Shown piece after piece: positions 25,979 through 35,995 of a stretch of DNA of 64,000 bases. The first letter of the stretch is position 1; each line of letters begins with the position of its first letter. The notes under the pieces are model-generated. The model made no database searches and had not been told where the DNA came from. It was given only the letters and a program-made list of their open reading frames with translations. The translations under genes and the position numbers were made by a program. The stretch is from Vreelandella sedimenti (GTDB taxonomy: Bacteria; Pseudomonadota; Gammaproteobacteria; Pseudomonadales; Halomonadaceae): contig NZ_JACCGK010000004.1 of assembly GCF_013416325.1 (NCBI RefSeq), positions 229,694 to 293,693 on the forward strand, given 5' to 3'.

Positions 25979-27382
25979 ATGAGCCAAGCCACGAATCAGT
26001 CTTGGGGCGGTCGCTTTAGCGAGCCCACCGATGCCTTTGTTGCACGCTTCACCGCGTCAGTTAATTTCGACCAGCGCCTGGCCCCCCAGGACATCCAGGG
26101 CTCCATCGCCCACGCCACTATGCTGGCTCGGGTAGGCGTGCTCACCGATGACGAGCGTGATGCGATTATTAATGGCCTGAACGAGATTCAGGGCGAAATC
26201 GAGCGCGGCGAGTTTAACTGGTCGGTGCCGCTGGAAGATGTGCATATGAACATCGAAGCGCGGCTGACCGAAAAGATCGGTATTACCGGCAAAAAACTCC
26301 ACACCGGGCGCTCGCGCAACGACCAGGTCGCCACCGATATTCGCCTGTTTATGCGCGATGAGATCGATGTTATCGAAGTGGAGCTCAAGCGTCTGCGTGA
26401 AGGCATGATCGAACTGGCTGATCGTGAAGCCGAGACCATTATGCCCGGTTTTACCCACCTGCAAACCGCCCAGCCGGTCACCTTTGGCCACCATATTCTG
26501 GCTTGGCAAGAGATGCTGGCCCGGGATCACGAGCGCCTGCTGGACTGCCGCAAGCGCGTCAACGTCATGCCATTGGGCGCCGCTGCGCTGGCAGGGACGA
26601 CGTACCCGATTGACCGCCACGTTACGGCAGAGCTTCTAGGCTTTGACCGTCCAACGGAGAACTCTCTGGACGCGGTCTCGGATCGTGACTTCGCTATCGA
26701 ATTCACCAGCTTTGCCAGCATCCTACTGATGCATCTTTCGCGCATGAGCGAAGAACTGGTGCTATGGACCAGCGCCCAGTTCAACTTTATCGACTTGCCC
26801 GACCGCTTCTGCACCGGCTCTTCAATCATGCCGCAGAAGAAAAACCCCGATGTGCCTGAGCTGGTGCGCGGCAAAACCGGCCGCGTGTACGGCCACCTGA
26901 TGTCGTTGCTAACGCTGATGAAATCGCAGCCGTTGGCTTACAACAAAGACAATCAGGAAGATAAAGAGCCGCTGTTCGATGCAGTAGATACCGTGCGCGA
27001 CTGCTTAAAAGCGTTTGCCGATATGGTGCCCGCCATTGAGCCCAAGAAAGCCAGCATGTATGAAGCGGCGCGGCGTGGTTTCTCTACCGCGACGGACTTG
27101 GCCGACTACCTGGTGCGCAAAGGCGTGGCCTTCCGCGACGCCCACGAAATCGTCGGGCAGTCGGTGGCGTATGGTCTTAAAAGCGAAAAAGACCTGTCTG
27201 AGATGAGCCTGGATGAGCTCAAACAGTTCTCCGATACCATCGAGCAGGATGTGTTCGAGGTGTTGACCCTGGAAGGCTCGGTAGCCGCCCGGAACCATAT
27301 TGGTGGCACAGCACCCAACCAGGTGCGGGCAGCTGCACAGCGAGCGCGTGAGGCGCTGAGTGCGCTCAAGGCGGGCGCATGA
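25979..27382 (+). CDS. argH: Argininosuccinate lyase ArgH
   Basis: ArgH splits argininosuccinate into arginine and fumarate, the last step of arginine synthesis. The 467-aa protein has the lyase signature [12 protein letters not shown] (about residues 281-292) and the N-terminal [13 protein letters not shown] 25979, with AGGA upstream, gives the standard length; an upstream in-frame start at 25904 would add an unrelated hydrophobic leader. A TGGTACACT -10-like element lies near 25926. Its stop overlaps the lptM start by 4 bp. Confidence 0.95.
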   Translation: MSQATNQSWGGRFSEPTDAFVARFTASVNFDQRLAPQDIQGSIAHATMLARVGVLTDDERDAIINGLNEIQGEIERGEFNWSVPLEDVHMNIEARLTEKIGITGKKLHTGRSRNDQVATDIRLFMRDEIDVIEVELKRLREGMIELADREAETIMPGFTHLQTAQPVTFGHHILAWQEMLARDHERLLDCRKRVNVMPLGAAALAGTTYPIDRHVTAELLGFDRPTENSLDAVSDRDFAIEFTSFASILLMHLSRMSEELVLWTSAQFNFIDLPDRFCTGSSIMPQKKNPDVPELVRGKTGRVYGHLMSLLTLMKSQPLAYNKDNQEDKEPLFDAVDTVRDCLKAFADMVPAIEPKKASMYEAARRGFSTATDLADYLVRKGVAFRDAHEIVGQSVAYGLKSEKDLSEMSLDELKQFSDTIEQDVFEVLTLEGSVAARNHIGGTAPNQVRAAAQRAREALSALKAGA

Positions 27383-27510
27383 AAACGCTGGCAATCATGG
27401 CCCTTTCGGCGCTGCTGTTAACCGCGGTTGTCGGCTGTGGGCAAAAAGGGCCGCTTTATCTGCCGGAAGATGCACCCGCTGACGAGCAATCTGCCCAGGC
27501 GTCTGAATAG
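27379..27510 (+). CDS. lptM: LPS-assembly lipoprotein LptM (YifL-like)
   Basis: A 43-aa gene whose ATG overlaps the argH stop (ATGA). The signal peptide [20 protein letters not shown] ends in a lipobox with Cys20, followed by the family hallmark GQKGPLYLP. LptM associates with the LptDE translocon and supports disulfide maturation of LptD. It precedes lysA by 33 bp, the usual position in gammaproteobacteria. Its small size makes it easy to miss. Confidence 0.92.
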   Translation: MKTLAIMALSALLLTAVVGCGQKGPLYLPEDAPADEQSAQASE

Positions 27511-27543
27511 ATAGCTGCAGGCCCAGGAGAAGGGGAGAGCACC

Positions 27544-28815
27544 ATGGACTATTTTAATTACCGCGATGGCGTGCTGTACGCCGAAGATGTACCGCTGTCA
27601 CGCATTGCCGACGAGTTCGGCACGCCCTGCTACGTCTACTCAAAAGCGACGTTTGAACGTCACTTTCGCGCCTATACCGAAGCACTGGGTGGCCATCCGC
27701 ACCTGATTTGTTACGCGGTGAAAGCCAACTCCAACCTGGCGGTGCTGGGCCTGTTGGCCAAGCTGGGCGCGGGGTTCGATATTGTTTCCATTGGCGAGCT
27801 TGAACGGGTGCTAAAAGCTGGTGGCGACCCGGCGAAAGTAGTGTTTTCGGGCGTTGCCAAGCAACCCCATGAAATGGTTCGTGCGCTGGACGTGGGCATT
27901 AAGTGCTTTAACGTTGAGTCACGCCCGGAGCTTGAACGCTTGAATCGCGTTGCCGGTGAGCTGGGTAAAATTGCCCCGGTCTCGTTGCGGGTCAACCCAG
28001 ACGTGGATGCGGGTACTCATCCGTATATCTCCACTGGTTTGAAGGATAATAAGTTCGGCATCCCGGTGGATGAAGCGCTGGCGGTTTACGAACTAGCCGC
28101 AAGCCTGCCCAATTTGCAGGTGAAGGGGCTCGACTGTCACATCGGTTCACAGCTAACTGAAACCGCGCCTTTCCTGGACGCCCTCGATCGCCTGCTGGTG
28201 CTTATGGAACGGTTGCGTGAGCGGGGCATCGAAATCGAGCACCTCGATTTAGGCGGCGGTTTAGGCGTGCCTTACCGCGATGAAAAACCGCCCCAGCCGT
28301 TTGATTACGCTAGCCAGCTGTTGGCGCGGCTTTCGCGTTGGGAAGGTGGCGAAGCGCTTACGTTGCTGTTTGAACCCGGTCGCTCCATCGCTGCCAATGC
28401 GGGTGTCATGCTCACTCGGGTAGAGTTTCTCAAGCCTGGAGAGACCAAGAACTTCGCCATTGTCGATGCGGCCATGAATGACCTGATTCGCCCGGCGCTG
28501 TACCAGGCCTGGCAGGCGATTGTGCCGGTGGATACTCGTCAAACACGCGAAAGCGCCCTTTACGACGTAGTGGGCCCAGTGTGTGAAACGGGTGACTTCC
28601 TGGGTAAGGAACGCGAGCTGGCGATTACCGAAGGCGATCTTTTGGCGGTGCGCTCGGCGGGGGCCTACGGTTTTGTTATGGCGTCGAACTATAACAGTCG
28701 CCCTCGCGCCGCCGAGTTAATGGTTGATGGCGACAGCTGCCATGTGGTGCGCGCGCGGGAAACCGTTGCCAGTCTGTGGGCGGGTGAAGCGCTGCTGCCC
28801 GAAGGGGGGCGTTGA
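27544..28815 (+). CDS. lysA: Diaminopimelate decarboxylase LysA
   Basis: LysA decarboxylates meso-diaminopimelate to lysine with PLP. The 423-aa protein has the PLP lysine in CYAVKANSN (about residue 60), the phosphate-binding glycine run [17 protein letters not shown] (about 279) and the second active site VCETGDFLG (about 345). GGAGAAGGGGAGAG lies upstream of the ATG. It is followed by dapF with a 1-bp TGATG overlap, coupling the last two steps around meso-DAP. Confidence 0.95.
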   Translation: MDYFNYRDGVLYAEDVPLSRIADEFGTPCYVYSKATFERHFRAYTEALGGHPHLICYAVKANSNLAVLGLLAKLGAGFDIVSIGELERVLKAGGDPAKVVFSGVAKQPHEMVRALDVGIKCFNVESRPELERLNRVAGELGKIAPVSLRVNPDVDAGTHPYISTGLKDNKFGIPVDEALAVYELAASLPNLQVKGLDCHIGSQLTETAPFLDALDRLLVLMERLRERGIEIEHLDLGGGLGVPYRDEKPPQPFDYASQLLARLSRWEGGEALTLLFEPGRSIAANAGVMLTRVEFLKPGETKNFAIVDAAMNDLIRPALYQAWQAIVPVDTRQTRESALYDVVGPVCETGDFLGKERELAITEGDLLAVRSAGAYGFVMASNYNSRPRAAELMVDGDSCHVVRARETVASLWAGEALLPEGGR

Positions 28816-29648
28816 TGCTGTTACACTTCACCAAAATGCATGGCCTGGGTAATGACTTTGTCATGGTGGATCTAGTCACTCAGCGCGCCCGGTTGGACGA
28901 AGCTCAGATTCGTGCACTGGCAGACCGGCGTTTCGGCATTGGCTTTGATCAGTTGTTGCTCGTCGAACCGCCCCGGGATCCAGAGATGGATTTTCGCTAC
29001 CGCATTTACAATGCTGACGGCAGTGAAGTGGAAAATTGTGGCAACGGTGCACGCTGCTTTGCCCGCTTCGTGCGCGATCAGCGATTGACCCACAAGCATG
29101 AAATCCACGTAGAAACCGCCGGGGGCCCGTTGGTGCTGACCGTGCAGCACGACGGTATGGTGCGAGTGGATATGGGCCGCCCGCGGTTTAGCCCTTTGGC
29201 GCTGCCGTTCGATGCCCCTGGGGATCAACCCCTGCATCAGTTACAAGTGGGTGATGAAACGCTGCAGATCGGCGTGGTCTCTATGGGAAACCCACATGCT
29301 GTGATGCAGGTTGAGAACGTTGATAGCGCCCCGGTGGAGCGCCTCGGGCCGTTGGTAGAGGCGCATCCGCGTTTTCCCAAGCGTGTTAACGTGGGCTTTA
29401 TGCAGGTACTCTCGCCCAGTGAAATTCGTTTGCGTGTGTATGAGCGCGGCAGTGGCGAAACGCTGGCCTGCGGTACCGGTGCCTGCGCTGCAGTGGCCAG
29501 CGGTATTCGCCAGGGGCTGCTAAAAAGCCCCGTAAAAGTCCATTTACCCGGTGGAGAGCTCAGCATTGAGTGGCCTGACCCTGAAGGGGCGCTAACGATG
29601 GTGGGGCCAGCTACACGCGTCTTCGATGGCCGCGTAGCACTTAATTAA
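28815..29648 (+). CDS. dapF: Diaminopimelate epimerase DapF
   Basis: DapF interconverts LL- and meso-diaminopimelate without cofactor. The 277-aa protein shows [11 protein letters not shown] at the start and the two catalytic cysteines in [10 protein letters not shown] (about residue 75) and [10 protein letters not shown] (about 218). The ATG at 28815 overlaps the lysA stop; a TTG one codon earlier is unnecessary. DUF484 follows after 16 bp with GAGGAGA between. Confidence 0.95.
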   Translation: MLLHFTKMHGLGNDFVMVDLVTQRARLDEAQIRALADRRFGIGFDQLLLVEPPRDPEMDFRYRIYNADGSEVENCGNGARCFARFVRDQRLTHKHEIHVETAGGPLVLTVQHDGMVRVDMGRPRFSPLALPFDAPGDQPLHQLQVGDETLQIGVVSMGNPHAVMQVENVDSAPVERLGPLVEAHPRFPKRVNVGFMQVLSPSEIRLRVYERGSGETLACGTGACAAVASGIRQGLLKSPVKVHLPGGELSIEWPDPEGALTMVGPATRVFDGRVALN

Positions 29649-29664
29649 TTCGAGGAGAACGGCG

Positions 29665-30375
29665 ATGTCACAAGCCCCCGAACCCCGCAAAACGCTCGAG
29701 CCTGATCAAGTGGCGTTCTGGCTGGCGCGCCATCCCGATTTTTTCGTCGGCCGGGAAGGGCTTCTGCAGCAACTGCAGGTTCCCCATCCGCATATCGACG
29801 GGTCGGTGTCACTGCTCGAGCGCCTGGTGTTAGATCTGCGTAAGCGCGCGGAAACCGCCGAGGGCCGCCTGGAGCACCTGCTGGAAACCGCTCGCCATAA
29901 CGAGTCCCAGTACCGCCGGCTGCGGGAAACGTTGATAGCCCTGGTGGAAGCGCCGGATCGCGATGCGCTGGCGCAAGCATTGGCCACTCAGCTTAGCGAG
30001 CGCTTTGAAACCCCGGCCATGGCGCTGTGGTGTCCGGCCACGTTAAGCGATAGTGAACCGACGCCGCCTCAACCGCCACGGCACGTGCTTGATCAACATG
30101 CCAGCACGCGGCTGTCGGCGCTGCTGGATGGCCGCACCAGCCGTTGTGTGAAGCTTAGCGTCAGCGACTGGAAGTGCTTGCTGCCCCATGTCAAAGCGCC
30201 GCGCAAAGCCGGTTCCTGTGCGATTTCACGGCTCTCGGCGGGTGATCCTTTGGGTTATTTGCTACTGGCCAGCCCCAGCCCCGATGCTTATCGGGCCAGC
30301 ATGGATACGCTGTTCACTGAGTACTTGGGCGATATCGTCGCGCGCCTGCTGGTGCGCCTGGGCGACTATGGCTGA
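29665..30375 (+). CDS. DUF484 family protein
   Basis: The 236-aa protein matches the DUF484 family found between dapF and xerC in many gammaproteobacteria. Visible parts are an N-terminal segment VAFWLARHPDFFVGREGLLQ, a short coiled coil (about 50-95) and a GAF-like C-terminal domain ending in GDIVARLLVRL. Its biochemical role is not established. It overlaps xerC by 8 bp. Confidence 0.88.
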   Translation: MSQAPEPRKTLEPDQVAFWLARHPDFFVGREGLLQQLQVPHPHIDGSVSLLERLVLDLRKRAETAEGRLEHLLETARHNESQYRRLRETLIALVEAPDRDALAQALATQLSERFETPAMALWCPATLSDSEPTPPQPPRHVLDQHASTRLSALLDGRTSRCVKLSVSDWKCLLPHVKAPRKAGSCAISRLSAGDPLGYLLLASPSPDAYRASMDTLFTEYLGDIVARLLVRLGDYG

Positions 30376-31312
30376 AGCTCTCCCAACGGAAATAACGATA
30401 GCCAAGCGCGTTGAGGCTTTTTTAGCAGCGCTGGCGTCCCATGCTAGCCCTGCCACGGTGGCGGCTTATCAGCATGATTTGGCCGCACTGTGTAACTTCA
30501 CCGAGCGACGCGATGTGACAAATCCTGCAGCGTTAGATACCGCTCTGCTGAGGGCTTTTCTGGGGTCGGAGCGTAGCCGGGGGCTGGCGCCTAGAAGCCT
30601 GGCCCGGCGGCGGGCGGCACTTTCCCGCTTCGCCGATTACCTGGTCAAGCAGGATGTGCTGGTCGATAACCCGGTGGGACTACTGCGTACGCCCAAACAG
30701 CCCAGCCACCTGCCGCGCCCGGTGGATGTCGACGCCCTGGCGCGCTTTCTCGATACCCCCCACGATGGCTCGCCGCTAGGCGTGCGAGATCAGGCTATTC
30801 TTGAACTGTTTTACTCCAGTGGCCTGCGCTTAGCGGAGCTGGCGGCGCTTGATTTGGGCGATTTGCAGAATAGCCGGGTAAGAGTGATCGGCAAAGGCGG
30901 CAAGCCGCGTCAGGTGCCGGTAGGGCGCCGCGCCCAGCAGGCGCTGGCTGAGTGGCTGGGGTGTCGCTCAGTGCTGGCACCCATTGATGAGCAGGCGCTA
31001 TTTGTGGGCCAACGCGGGCAGCGCTTGGGGCATCGTGCCATTCAAAAGCGCTTAGCTCAGCTGTCGCTTGCCCGTGGCTTGCCCGAACACCTGCACCCGC
31101 ACCGTTTGCGGCACTCCTTTGCCAGTCACCTGTTGGAGTCGAGCCAGGATCTGCGCGCCGTGCAAGAGCTGTTGGGGCACGCCAATCTATCGACCACGCA
31201 AATCTACACCCGGCTTGATTGGCAGCATCTGGCGACCAGCTACGACGCAGCGCACCCTCGTGCTAAACGAGGCTCCAACGACAGTAAGAATAGCCCCAGG
31301 AGCAAACCATGA
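30368..31312 (+). CDS. xerC: Tyrosine recombinase XerC
   Basis: XerC works with XerD at dif to resolve chromosome dimers. The 314-aa protein has an N-terminal SAM-like core-binding domain (about 12-100) and a catalytic domain with Arg in SSGLRLAEL (about 160), HRLRHSFASHLL (about 254-265), LGHANLSTTQIYT (about 277-289) where the Tyr nucleophile lies. ATG 30368 gives the standard length. Its location after DUF484 confirms XerC rather than a phage integrase. Confidence 0.94.
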   Translation: MAEALPTEITIAKRVEAFLAALASHASPATVAAYQHDLAALCNFTERRDVTNPAALDTALLRAFLGSERSRGLAPRSLARRRAALSRFADYLVKQDVLVDNPVGLLRTPKQPSHLPRPVDVDALARFLDTPHDGSPLGVRDQAILELFYSSGLRLAELAALDLGDLQNSRVRVIGKGGKPRQVPVGRRAQQALAEWLGCRSVLAPIDEQALFVGQRGQRLGHRAIQKRLAQLSLARGLPEHLHPHRLRHSFASHLLESSQDLRAVQELLGHANLSTTQIYTRLDWQHLATSYDAAHPRAKRGSNDSKNSPRSKP

Positions 31313-32067
31313 CGATGCTGCAGGCCATTACCTTCGATTTGGACGACACCCTATGGGACAACCACGGAGTCATGGCGCGTACCGAAGAGGGCCACTACCG
31401 CTGGCTACTGGAGGCACTTGAGGCATGGCGAGCGGCACGCCAGGAAACAGCGCTGGCGTTATCCCACGAAAGCGGCGGGCTGGATTATCTGCAGCGCCGT
31501 CAACAGTTGGCAAAAGAGGTGCCCGAACGGCGCGGCGACTTCACTTGGCTACGTTTGCGCTCACTGGAGGCCCAGTTAGAACACGCAGGTCTGCACCGCA
31601 GTGCTGCGTTGATGTGGGCAGCAGCAGCGATGAATGAGTTTCACCGCCTGCGCGTGCAGGTCACGCCCCATCCAGAAGCGGCCGGACTGCTGGCTGCCCT
31701 GGCAGAGCGCTATCAGTTGGCGGCGATCACCAACGGTAATATTCATCTTCAACGTCAGCCGCTGGCTGGCTACTTTCCGGTGGCCATTGCCGCGGGCGAG
31801 TTACTGGCGCCCAAGCCTGATCCGATGCCGTTCCTCACCGCGCTGTCGCGCTTAAACGTCGCCCCCGAGTGCGCTATGCACGTGGGCGATTCGTGGCAGG
31901 AGGACGTGCTCCCTGCCCAGCAGCTGGGCATGCACGCGGTATGGATTTCTGAAGCGGAGGATCAGCCGCTCCCCCCGCGTGTGCATCGTATTGCCCATAT
32001 TAAAGAGCTGCCCAGCATTCTCGAGAAGTTAGAGGCGCATCATTCTGGCGGTGTATACAGCCACTGA
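31309..32067 (+). CDS. HAD family hydrolase (YigB-like)
   Basis: The 252-aa protein has the HAD motif [10 protein letters not shown] (residues 8-16), motif II in AITNGN (about 138) and motif III/IV in PKPDPMPF and [10 protein letters not shown]. YigB in E. coli dephosphorylates the flavin precursor 5-amino-6-(5-phospho-D-ribitylamino)uracil and FMN; the order xerC-yigB is conserved, so this is probably the orthologue. It overlaps xerC by 4 bp and its 3' end overlaps the convergent engB gene by 28 bp. Confidence 0.88.
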   Translation: MTMLQAITFDLDDTLWDNHGVMARTEEGHYRWLLEALEAWRAARQETALALSHESGGLDYLQRRQQLAKEVPERRGDFTWLRLRSLEAQLEHAGLHRSAALMWAAAAMNEFHRLRVQVTPHPEAAGLLAALAERYQLAAITNGNIHLQRQPLAGYFPVAIAAGELLAPKPDPMPFLTALSRLNVAPECAMHVGDSWQEDVLPAQQLGMHAVWISEAEDQPLPPRVHRIAHIKELPSILEKLEAHHSGGVYSH

Positions 32068-32678
32068 TTGAGTTTCTGGGACAGCGTATCGACGCCGTCG
32101 CGCTTGAGTGAAGAGAACAGCTGAACAGAGACGAGGTCTTCCCACTCTTTCAAGCGTGAGCGCACTTTTTGCAACGCAGCGCTGGCAGGGCCTTTTTTCA
32201 GTTTGTCGGCTTTGGTGAGCAAAATATGCACCGGCATGCCGCGCTGGTCAGCATAATCGAGCATCATTTGGTCGAACTCGGTGAGCGGGTGGCGCACGTC
32301 CATTAGCAGTACTAAGCCGCGTAGACTGAAACGGTTGCGCAGGTACTCGGCTAGGTGCTTTTGCCACTCTAGCTTGACCGCCTCCGGCACCTTGGCGTAA
32401 CCGTAGCCGGGTAGGTCGACCAAACGCCGCGACTCGTCGTTCATAACGCTGAAAAAGTTGATCAGTTGGGTGCGCCCCGGTGTGCGCGAGGTGCGCGCTA
32501 ACGCATTTTGTTGCGTTAATGCGTTGATAGCACTGGATTTGCCCGCGTTTGAACGCCCGGCAAAGGCTACTTCTGCGCCGGTATCATCCGGGCACAGGGC
32601 CAGGGTGGGGGCGCTGATAAGAAAACTTGCCGTCGGGTAGTTCAGCCGAGGGACTGGGCTATCATGGGGGGTAGTCAT
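32040..32678 (-). CDS. engB: Ribosome biogenesis GTPase EngB (YihA/YsxC)
   Basis: EngB is an essential GTPase for large-subunit assembly. The 212-aa protein has the P-loop GRSNAGKSS (about residues 42-50), switch G3 DLPGYGYAK (about 88-96), G4 TKAD (about 155) and SSLKRDG for G5. It is convergent with the HAD gene and overlaps its end by 28 bp. Confidence 0.93.
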   Translation of the reverse strand: MTTPHDSPVPRLNYPTASFLISAPTLALCPDDTGAEVAFAGRSNAGKSSAINALTQQNALARTSRTPGRTQLINFFSVMNDESRRLVDLPGYGYAKVPEAVKLEWQKHLAEYLRNRFSLRGLVLLMDVRHPLTEFDQMMLDYADQRGMPVHILLTKADKLKKGPASAALQKVRSRLKEWEDLVSVQLFSSLKRDGVDTLSQKLNQWLYTPPE

Positions 32679-33028
32679 TGGGTTGATCCTGAAAAACGAA
32701 CATAAAAGCGGCCTACTCTGCGCACTATCACCTCTCTATCGCTTCGATAAAGTAGAACGCATGATAGCGACTCATGATAGAGAATTGAGAGCAGTACCGC
32801 GACGAATTACCCCTAAAGCAGTCCAGCACTTGCATTCCCGCCGCTGGGGTGATTCGTTATAATGCAAGCGGTTTATATCTGCGACCTGGGGCGCTAGTGT
32901 ACCATCGCGATACGTTGTTGGTATTAGCGAAGGTTGGTATTGGCGGAGCTAACCCTGGTAACTTGTGAAACCTGGGAAGCGCCCAGGGTGCGTACCAGTC
33001 AAACATAAAACGGCATAGTGGAATAGCA
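32679..33028 (+). promoter_or_regulatory. Promoter and structured leader of cytochrome c4
   Basis: The 350-bp gap holds a perfect TATAAT at 32858-32863, giving a leader of about 160 nt. Near its end two hairpins exclude each other: ACCCTGG (32952-32958) with CCAGGGT (32983-32989), or CCTGGG (32971-32976) with CCCAGG (32982-32987). A direct repeat GTTGGTATT occurs near 32918 and 32934. No gene is visible. Confidence 0.45.
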
Positions 33029-33658
33029 ATGAGAAAGTTACTGGCAAGCCTAGCAATTACCATGGGCGCCGTTGGCATCGCCCACGCTCAAACGGACTAT
33101 CAAGCTGATGCTGACGCATCCGCTGGCCAGGAAATGGCCCAGACCTGTGCCGCCTGTCATGGGCAACAGGGCATTAGCCCATCGGGCGCTTTCCCTAATC
33201 TAGCGGGTCAGCAGATGTCCTATCTGGCGAAACAGATTATGGATATCCGCGACGGCAACCGCATGGTTCCCCAAATGGCCGGCCAAGTGGATGACTTCTC
33301 CGACCAGGATGCCTGGGATGTGGCAGCACACTTTGCGCGCCAGGATGCCAACTTGGGCCAGACCAGCGACGAAGACGCTGAGTTGCTGGCTCGCGGTGAA
33401 GAGCTTTACCGCGCTGGTGATATGTCCAAGGGCATTCCTGCCTGTTCAGCCTGCCATACGCCAACGGGTGTCGGTATCGGCAGCGCCGTTTACCCCGGTC
33501 TATCTGGGCAGCACGCTCAGTACACGGTCTCAACGTTGCAGGCATTCGCCTCAGGTGATCGTAACAATAGCCCCAATAACATCATGGGCGACATCGCTTC
33601 AAAAATGAGCGACAACGATATGGAAGCAGTGGCTAACTATGTATTGGGTTTAAACTAA
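33029..33658 (+). CDS. Dihaem cytochrome c4
   Basis: This 209-aa periplasmic protein has a signal peptide ending in AHAQ and two class I cytochrome c domains with haem motifs CAACH (about residue 43) and CSACH (about 143). Methionine ligands are expected in the NRMVPQM and NNIMGDI regions. Cytochrome c4 carries electrons to terminal oxidases such as cbb3. It is followed by dsbA, whose thiol oxidation supports cytochrome maturation. The order engB-c4-dsbA is common in gammaproteobacteria. Confidence 0.93.
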   Translation: MRKLLASLAITMGAVGIAHAQTDYQADADASAGQEMAQTCAACHGQQGISPSGAFPNLAGQQMSYLAKQIMDIRDGNRMVPQMAGQVDDFSDQDAWDVAAHFARQDANLGQTSDEDAELLARGEELYRAGDMSKGIPACSACHTPTGVGIGSAVYPGLSGQHAQYTVSTLQAFASGDRNNSPNNIMGDIASKMSDNDMEAVANYVLGLN

Positions 33659-33843
33659 GTGTTGGGTTTGAACTAACGTTCTAACCCTGGGCGTTTAAAA
33701 CCACACATAGACAGCCTACATACTTCCTTATGCCGTTTGCGGGTTCTCACTAGGCAACGTTCTTGGCAACGTTTGCTAACTGAGGGAACCCGCTAATGTA
33801 TCCACGGTCTCACCCTTCGCTTACCCATGGAGAAACTTTTACA

Positions 33844-34494
33844 ATGTCTAAAACGCGAGCGATGTTTAAAACGTTAATGGTCGCACTGGCCGGTTTGGGG
33901 CTTTCTGCGGCAGTGAGTGCCCAGGAAGTGGTTGAAGGCCAACATTATGAGCTGCTTGAAACGCCGGTAGAAACCCAGGTTGATGACGGGCAAATTGAAG
34001 TCACCGAAGTATTTTGGTTTGGCTGCCCGCACTGCTACCGCCTGCAAACGCCGATTAATGAGTGGTACGAGACCCTGGACGATGACGTTAGTGTCGTCAA
34101 AATGCCCGCCACCATGGGTGGGGATTGGAATACCCACGCTACAGCATTCTATGCAGCTGAGTCGCTGGGTATCGAAGAGGAGCTACACGCCGACTTCTTT
34201 AACGCCATTCATCAGGAAAATCAGTCGCTCACAGAGCCCGATGAGATTGCTGCTTTCTTTGCCAACTACGGCGTCAGCGAAGAAGAGGCCAAGCAAGCGC
34301 TGACTGACTTTGGTGTGCGTAGCGAAGTGAATGATGCCAATAACCGTATGCGCAAAATGAAGTTAATGGGTGTGCCTGCCCTGGTGATTGATGGCCGTTT
34401 TCTGGTGACGCCGAGCTCAGCCGGTAGCCTGGAAAACATGCCGAAAGTCGCTGAAGCGTTGGTTGAGCAGGTGCGTGAAGAGCGCACAGAGTAA
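33844..34494 (+). CDS. dsbA: Thiol:disulfide interchange protein DsbA
   Basis: DsbA forms disulfides in periplasmic proteins. The 216-aa protein has a signal peptide ending AVSAQ, the CPHC active site in FWFGCPHCYR (about residues 58-67) and the cis-Pro loop GVPALVIDG (about 178). ATG 33844 has GGAGAAA upstream. The following EEP gene starts 2 bp after the stop. Confidence 0.93.
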   Translation: MSKTRAMFKTLMVALAGLGLSAAVSAQEVVEGQHYELLETPVETQVDDGQIEVTEVFWFGCPHCYRLQTPINEWYETLDDDVSVVKMPATMGGDWNTHATAFYAAESLGIEEELHADFFNAIHQENQSLTEPDEIAAFFANYGVSEEEAKQALTDFGVRSEVNDANNRMRKMKLMGVPALVIDGRFLVTPSSAGSLENMPKVAEALVEQVREERTE

Positions 34495-34496
34495 CC

Positions 34497-35333
34497 GTGT
34501 TGCGTGAAGCGAGGGAGCGTGACACAACAGCCATCAATGGCTCACGCTCGACGCTGTTTGAAGATGGGCACTTGCGTTTGCTGACCTTTAATTTGCAGGT
34601 GGGCATCCAGACCTCGGCGTACCATCACTATCTTACGCGCAGTTGGCAGCACCTACTGCCCAACCCGCGTCGCCAGAAGCGGCTGGACGTGATGGGCGAA
34701 GTGCTGAGCAAGTTTGACGTGGTGGGGCTGCAAGAGGTCGATGGCGGTAGTTTTCGCTCAAGCCGCGTCAATCAGGTGGAGTATCTCGCTGCCCAAGCGG
34801 GGTTTCCCCATCATGTTCAGCAGCTCAATCGCAATCTGGGGCACATTGCCCAGCACAGTAACGGTTTACTCTCGCGCTTGGTACCCAGCCAAATAGAAGA
34901 GCACCGTTTGCCGGGGGCAATGCCAGGGCGCGGTGCGATTCACGCCCGCTTTGGCGAAGGGCCTGATGCGCTGCATATCTTTGTTGCCCACCTGGCGCTA
35001 AGCCACCGCGGCCGGGTGCGTCAGCTCAACTACTTAAGCGATATTATTCAACCACTGCGCCACGTGGTGGTCATGGGGGATCTCAACTGCACCCCTGACC
35101 AACTGCACGCTCACGAGCGTTTTAGTGCGTCGCTACCGCTGCACCCGGTTAAACCCCTGTTCAGTTACCCCTCCTGGCAGCCGCGCCATGCGTTGGATCA
35201 TATTCTGCTTTCGCAATCGTTAGAGGCCGCCGAAGTGCGGGTGCTGGATCATCTCTTCTCTGACCACCTGCCGATTGCTGTCGATTTACCCTTGCCCGAG
35301 GCCTGTTTAGCGGCAATTCGTTCAAGCGTTTAA
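34497..35333 (+). CDS. Endonuclease/exonuclease/phosphatase family protein
   Basis: The 278-aa protein has the EEP fold: LTFNLQVG (about residue 24), GLQEVDGG with the metal-binding Glu (about 79), HLALSHRGR (about 165), MGDLNCTP (about 198) and the final Asp-His pair in FSDHLPIAVD (about 257). Members cleave phosphodiesters of nucleic acids or lipids. No signal peptide is visible. The start may be the GTG at 34497 or the TTG at 34500; both touch the dsbA stop. Function beyond the fold is unknown. Confidence 0.82.
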   Translation: MLREARERDTTAINGSRSTLFEDGHLRLLTFNLQVGIQTSAYHHYLTRSWQHLLPNPRRQKRLDVMGEVLSKFDVVGLQEVDGGSFRSSRVNQVEYLAAQAGFPHHVQQLNRNLGHIAQHSNGLLSRLVPSQIEEHRLPGAMPGRGAIHARFGEGPDALHIFVAHLALSHRGRVRQLNYLSDIIQPLRHVVVMGDLNCTPDQLHAHERFSASLPLHPVKPLFSYPSWQPRHALDHILLSQSLEAAEVRVLDHLFSDHLPIAVDLPLPEACLAAIRSSV

Positions 35334-35434
35334 TAATAAGCACGCTGTGCACTCCGTGAGCGCTGCATTGTCCGCGTATATGCGCTATTGTCTGGGACGC
35401 TGATCCCCTTAGCCGTTTTACGCGAGACACTCCC

Positions 35435-35995
35435 ATGTCGGACACAACACAACTACCTGCTTTTATTGGTGCGCTGGACCGCGCTTCCGAATGGTTCGGG
35501 CGTACCCTTGCGTGGCTGATCATCCTTATGATGTTGATTCAGTTCGCGATTGTACTGCTTCGCTATGCCTTCAGTGTGAATAGCATCTTCATGCAAGAAC
35601 TAGTGATGTATATGCACGCCAGCGTGTTTATGCTCGCTGCCGCCTATACGTTTCGCCACGACGGCCACGTGCGGGTGGATATCTTCTATCGAGGCATGAC
35701 CCCGCGTCGCCAGGCGTTAATCAATGTGGTGGGCATTATCACGCTATTGATTCCAGTGATGGTCTTTATCATCGCTTCCAGTCTGGGCTACGTGGCCAAC
35801 TCCTGGCGTATTCTGGAGACCTCCTCCGATTACGGCGGTATTCCGGCAGTCTACGCTCTGAAAACCTTGATACCGTTGTTTGCCGTGCTGATGATCGTGC
35901 AAGGCGTGATTGAAATTGTGCGCAATGGCTACGTGATGACCGGGCGGATAACGCCGGGAGCTGCTGGTGGCAATCACCTTGAGGAGCGTGTTTGA
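35435..35995 (+). CDS. TRAP transporter small permease DctQ
   Basis: The 186-aa membrane protein has four helices, typical of DctQ, with LIILMMLIQFAIVLLRY as the first and FRHDGHVRVD between helices 2 and 3. It overlaps the DctM gene by 4 bp. With 35992 and 37570 it forms a complete TRAP system for an organic acid, driven by sodium. Confidence 0.9.
   Translation: MSDTTQLPAFIGALDRASEWFGRTLAWLIILMMLIQFAIVLLRYAFSVNSIFMQELVMYMHASVFMLAAAYTFRHDGHVRVDIFYRGMTPRRQALINVVGIITLLIPVMVFIIASSLGYVANSWRILETSSDYGGIPAVYALKTLIPLFAVLMIVQGVIEIVRNGYVMTGRITPGAAGGNHLEERV

Noticed and set aside
30368..31312. Tyrosine recombinase as sign of a mobile element
   Set aside because: It sits in the conserved dapF-DUF484-xerC-HAD order and there is no attachment site or phage gene nearby.
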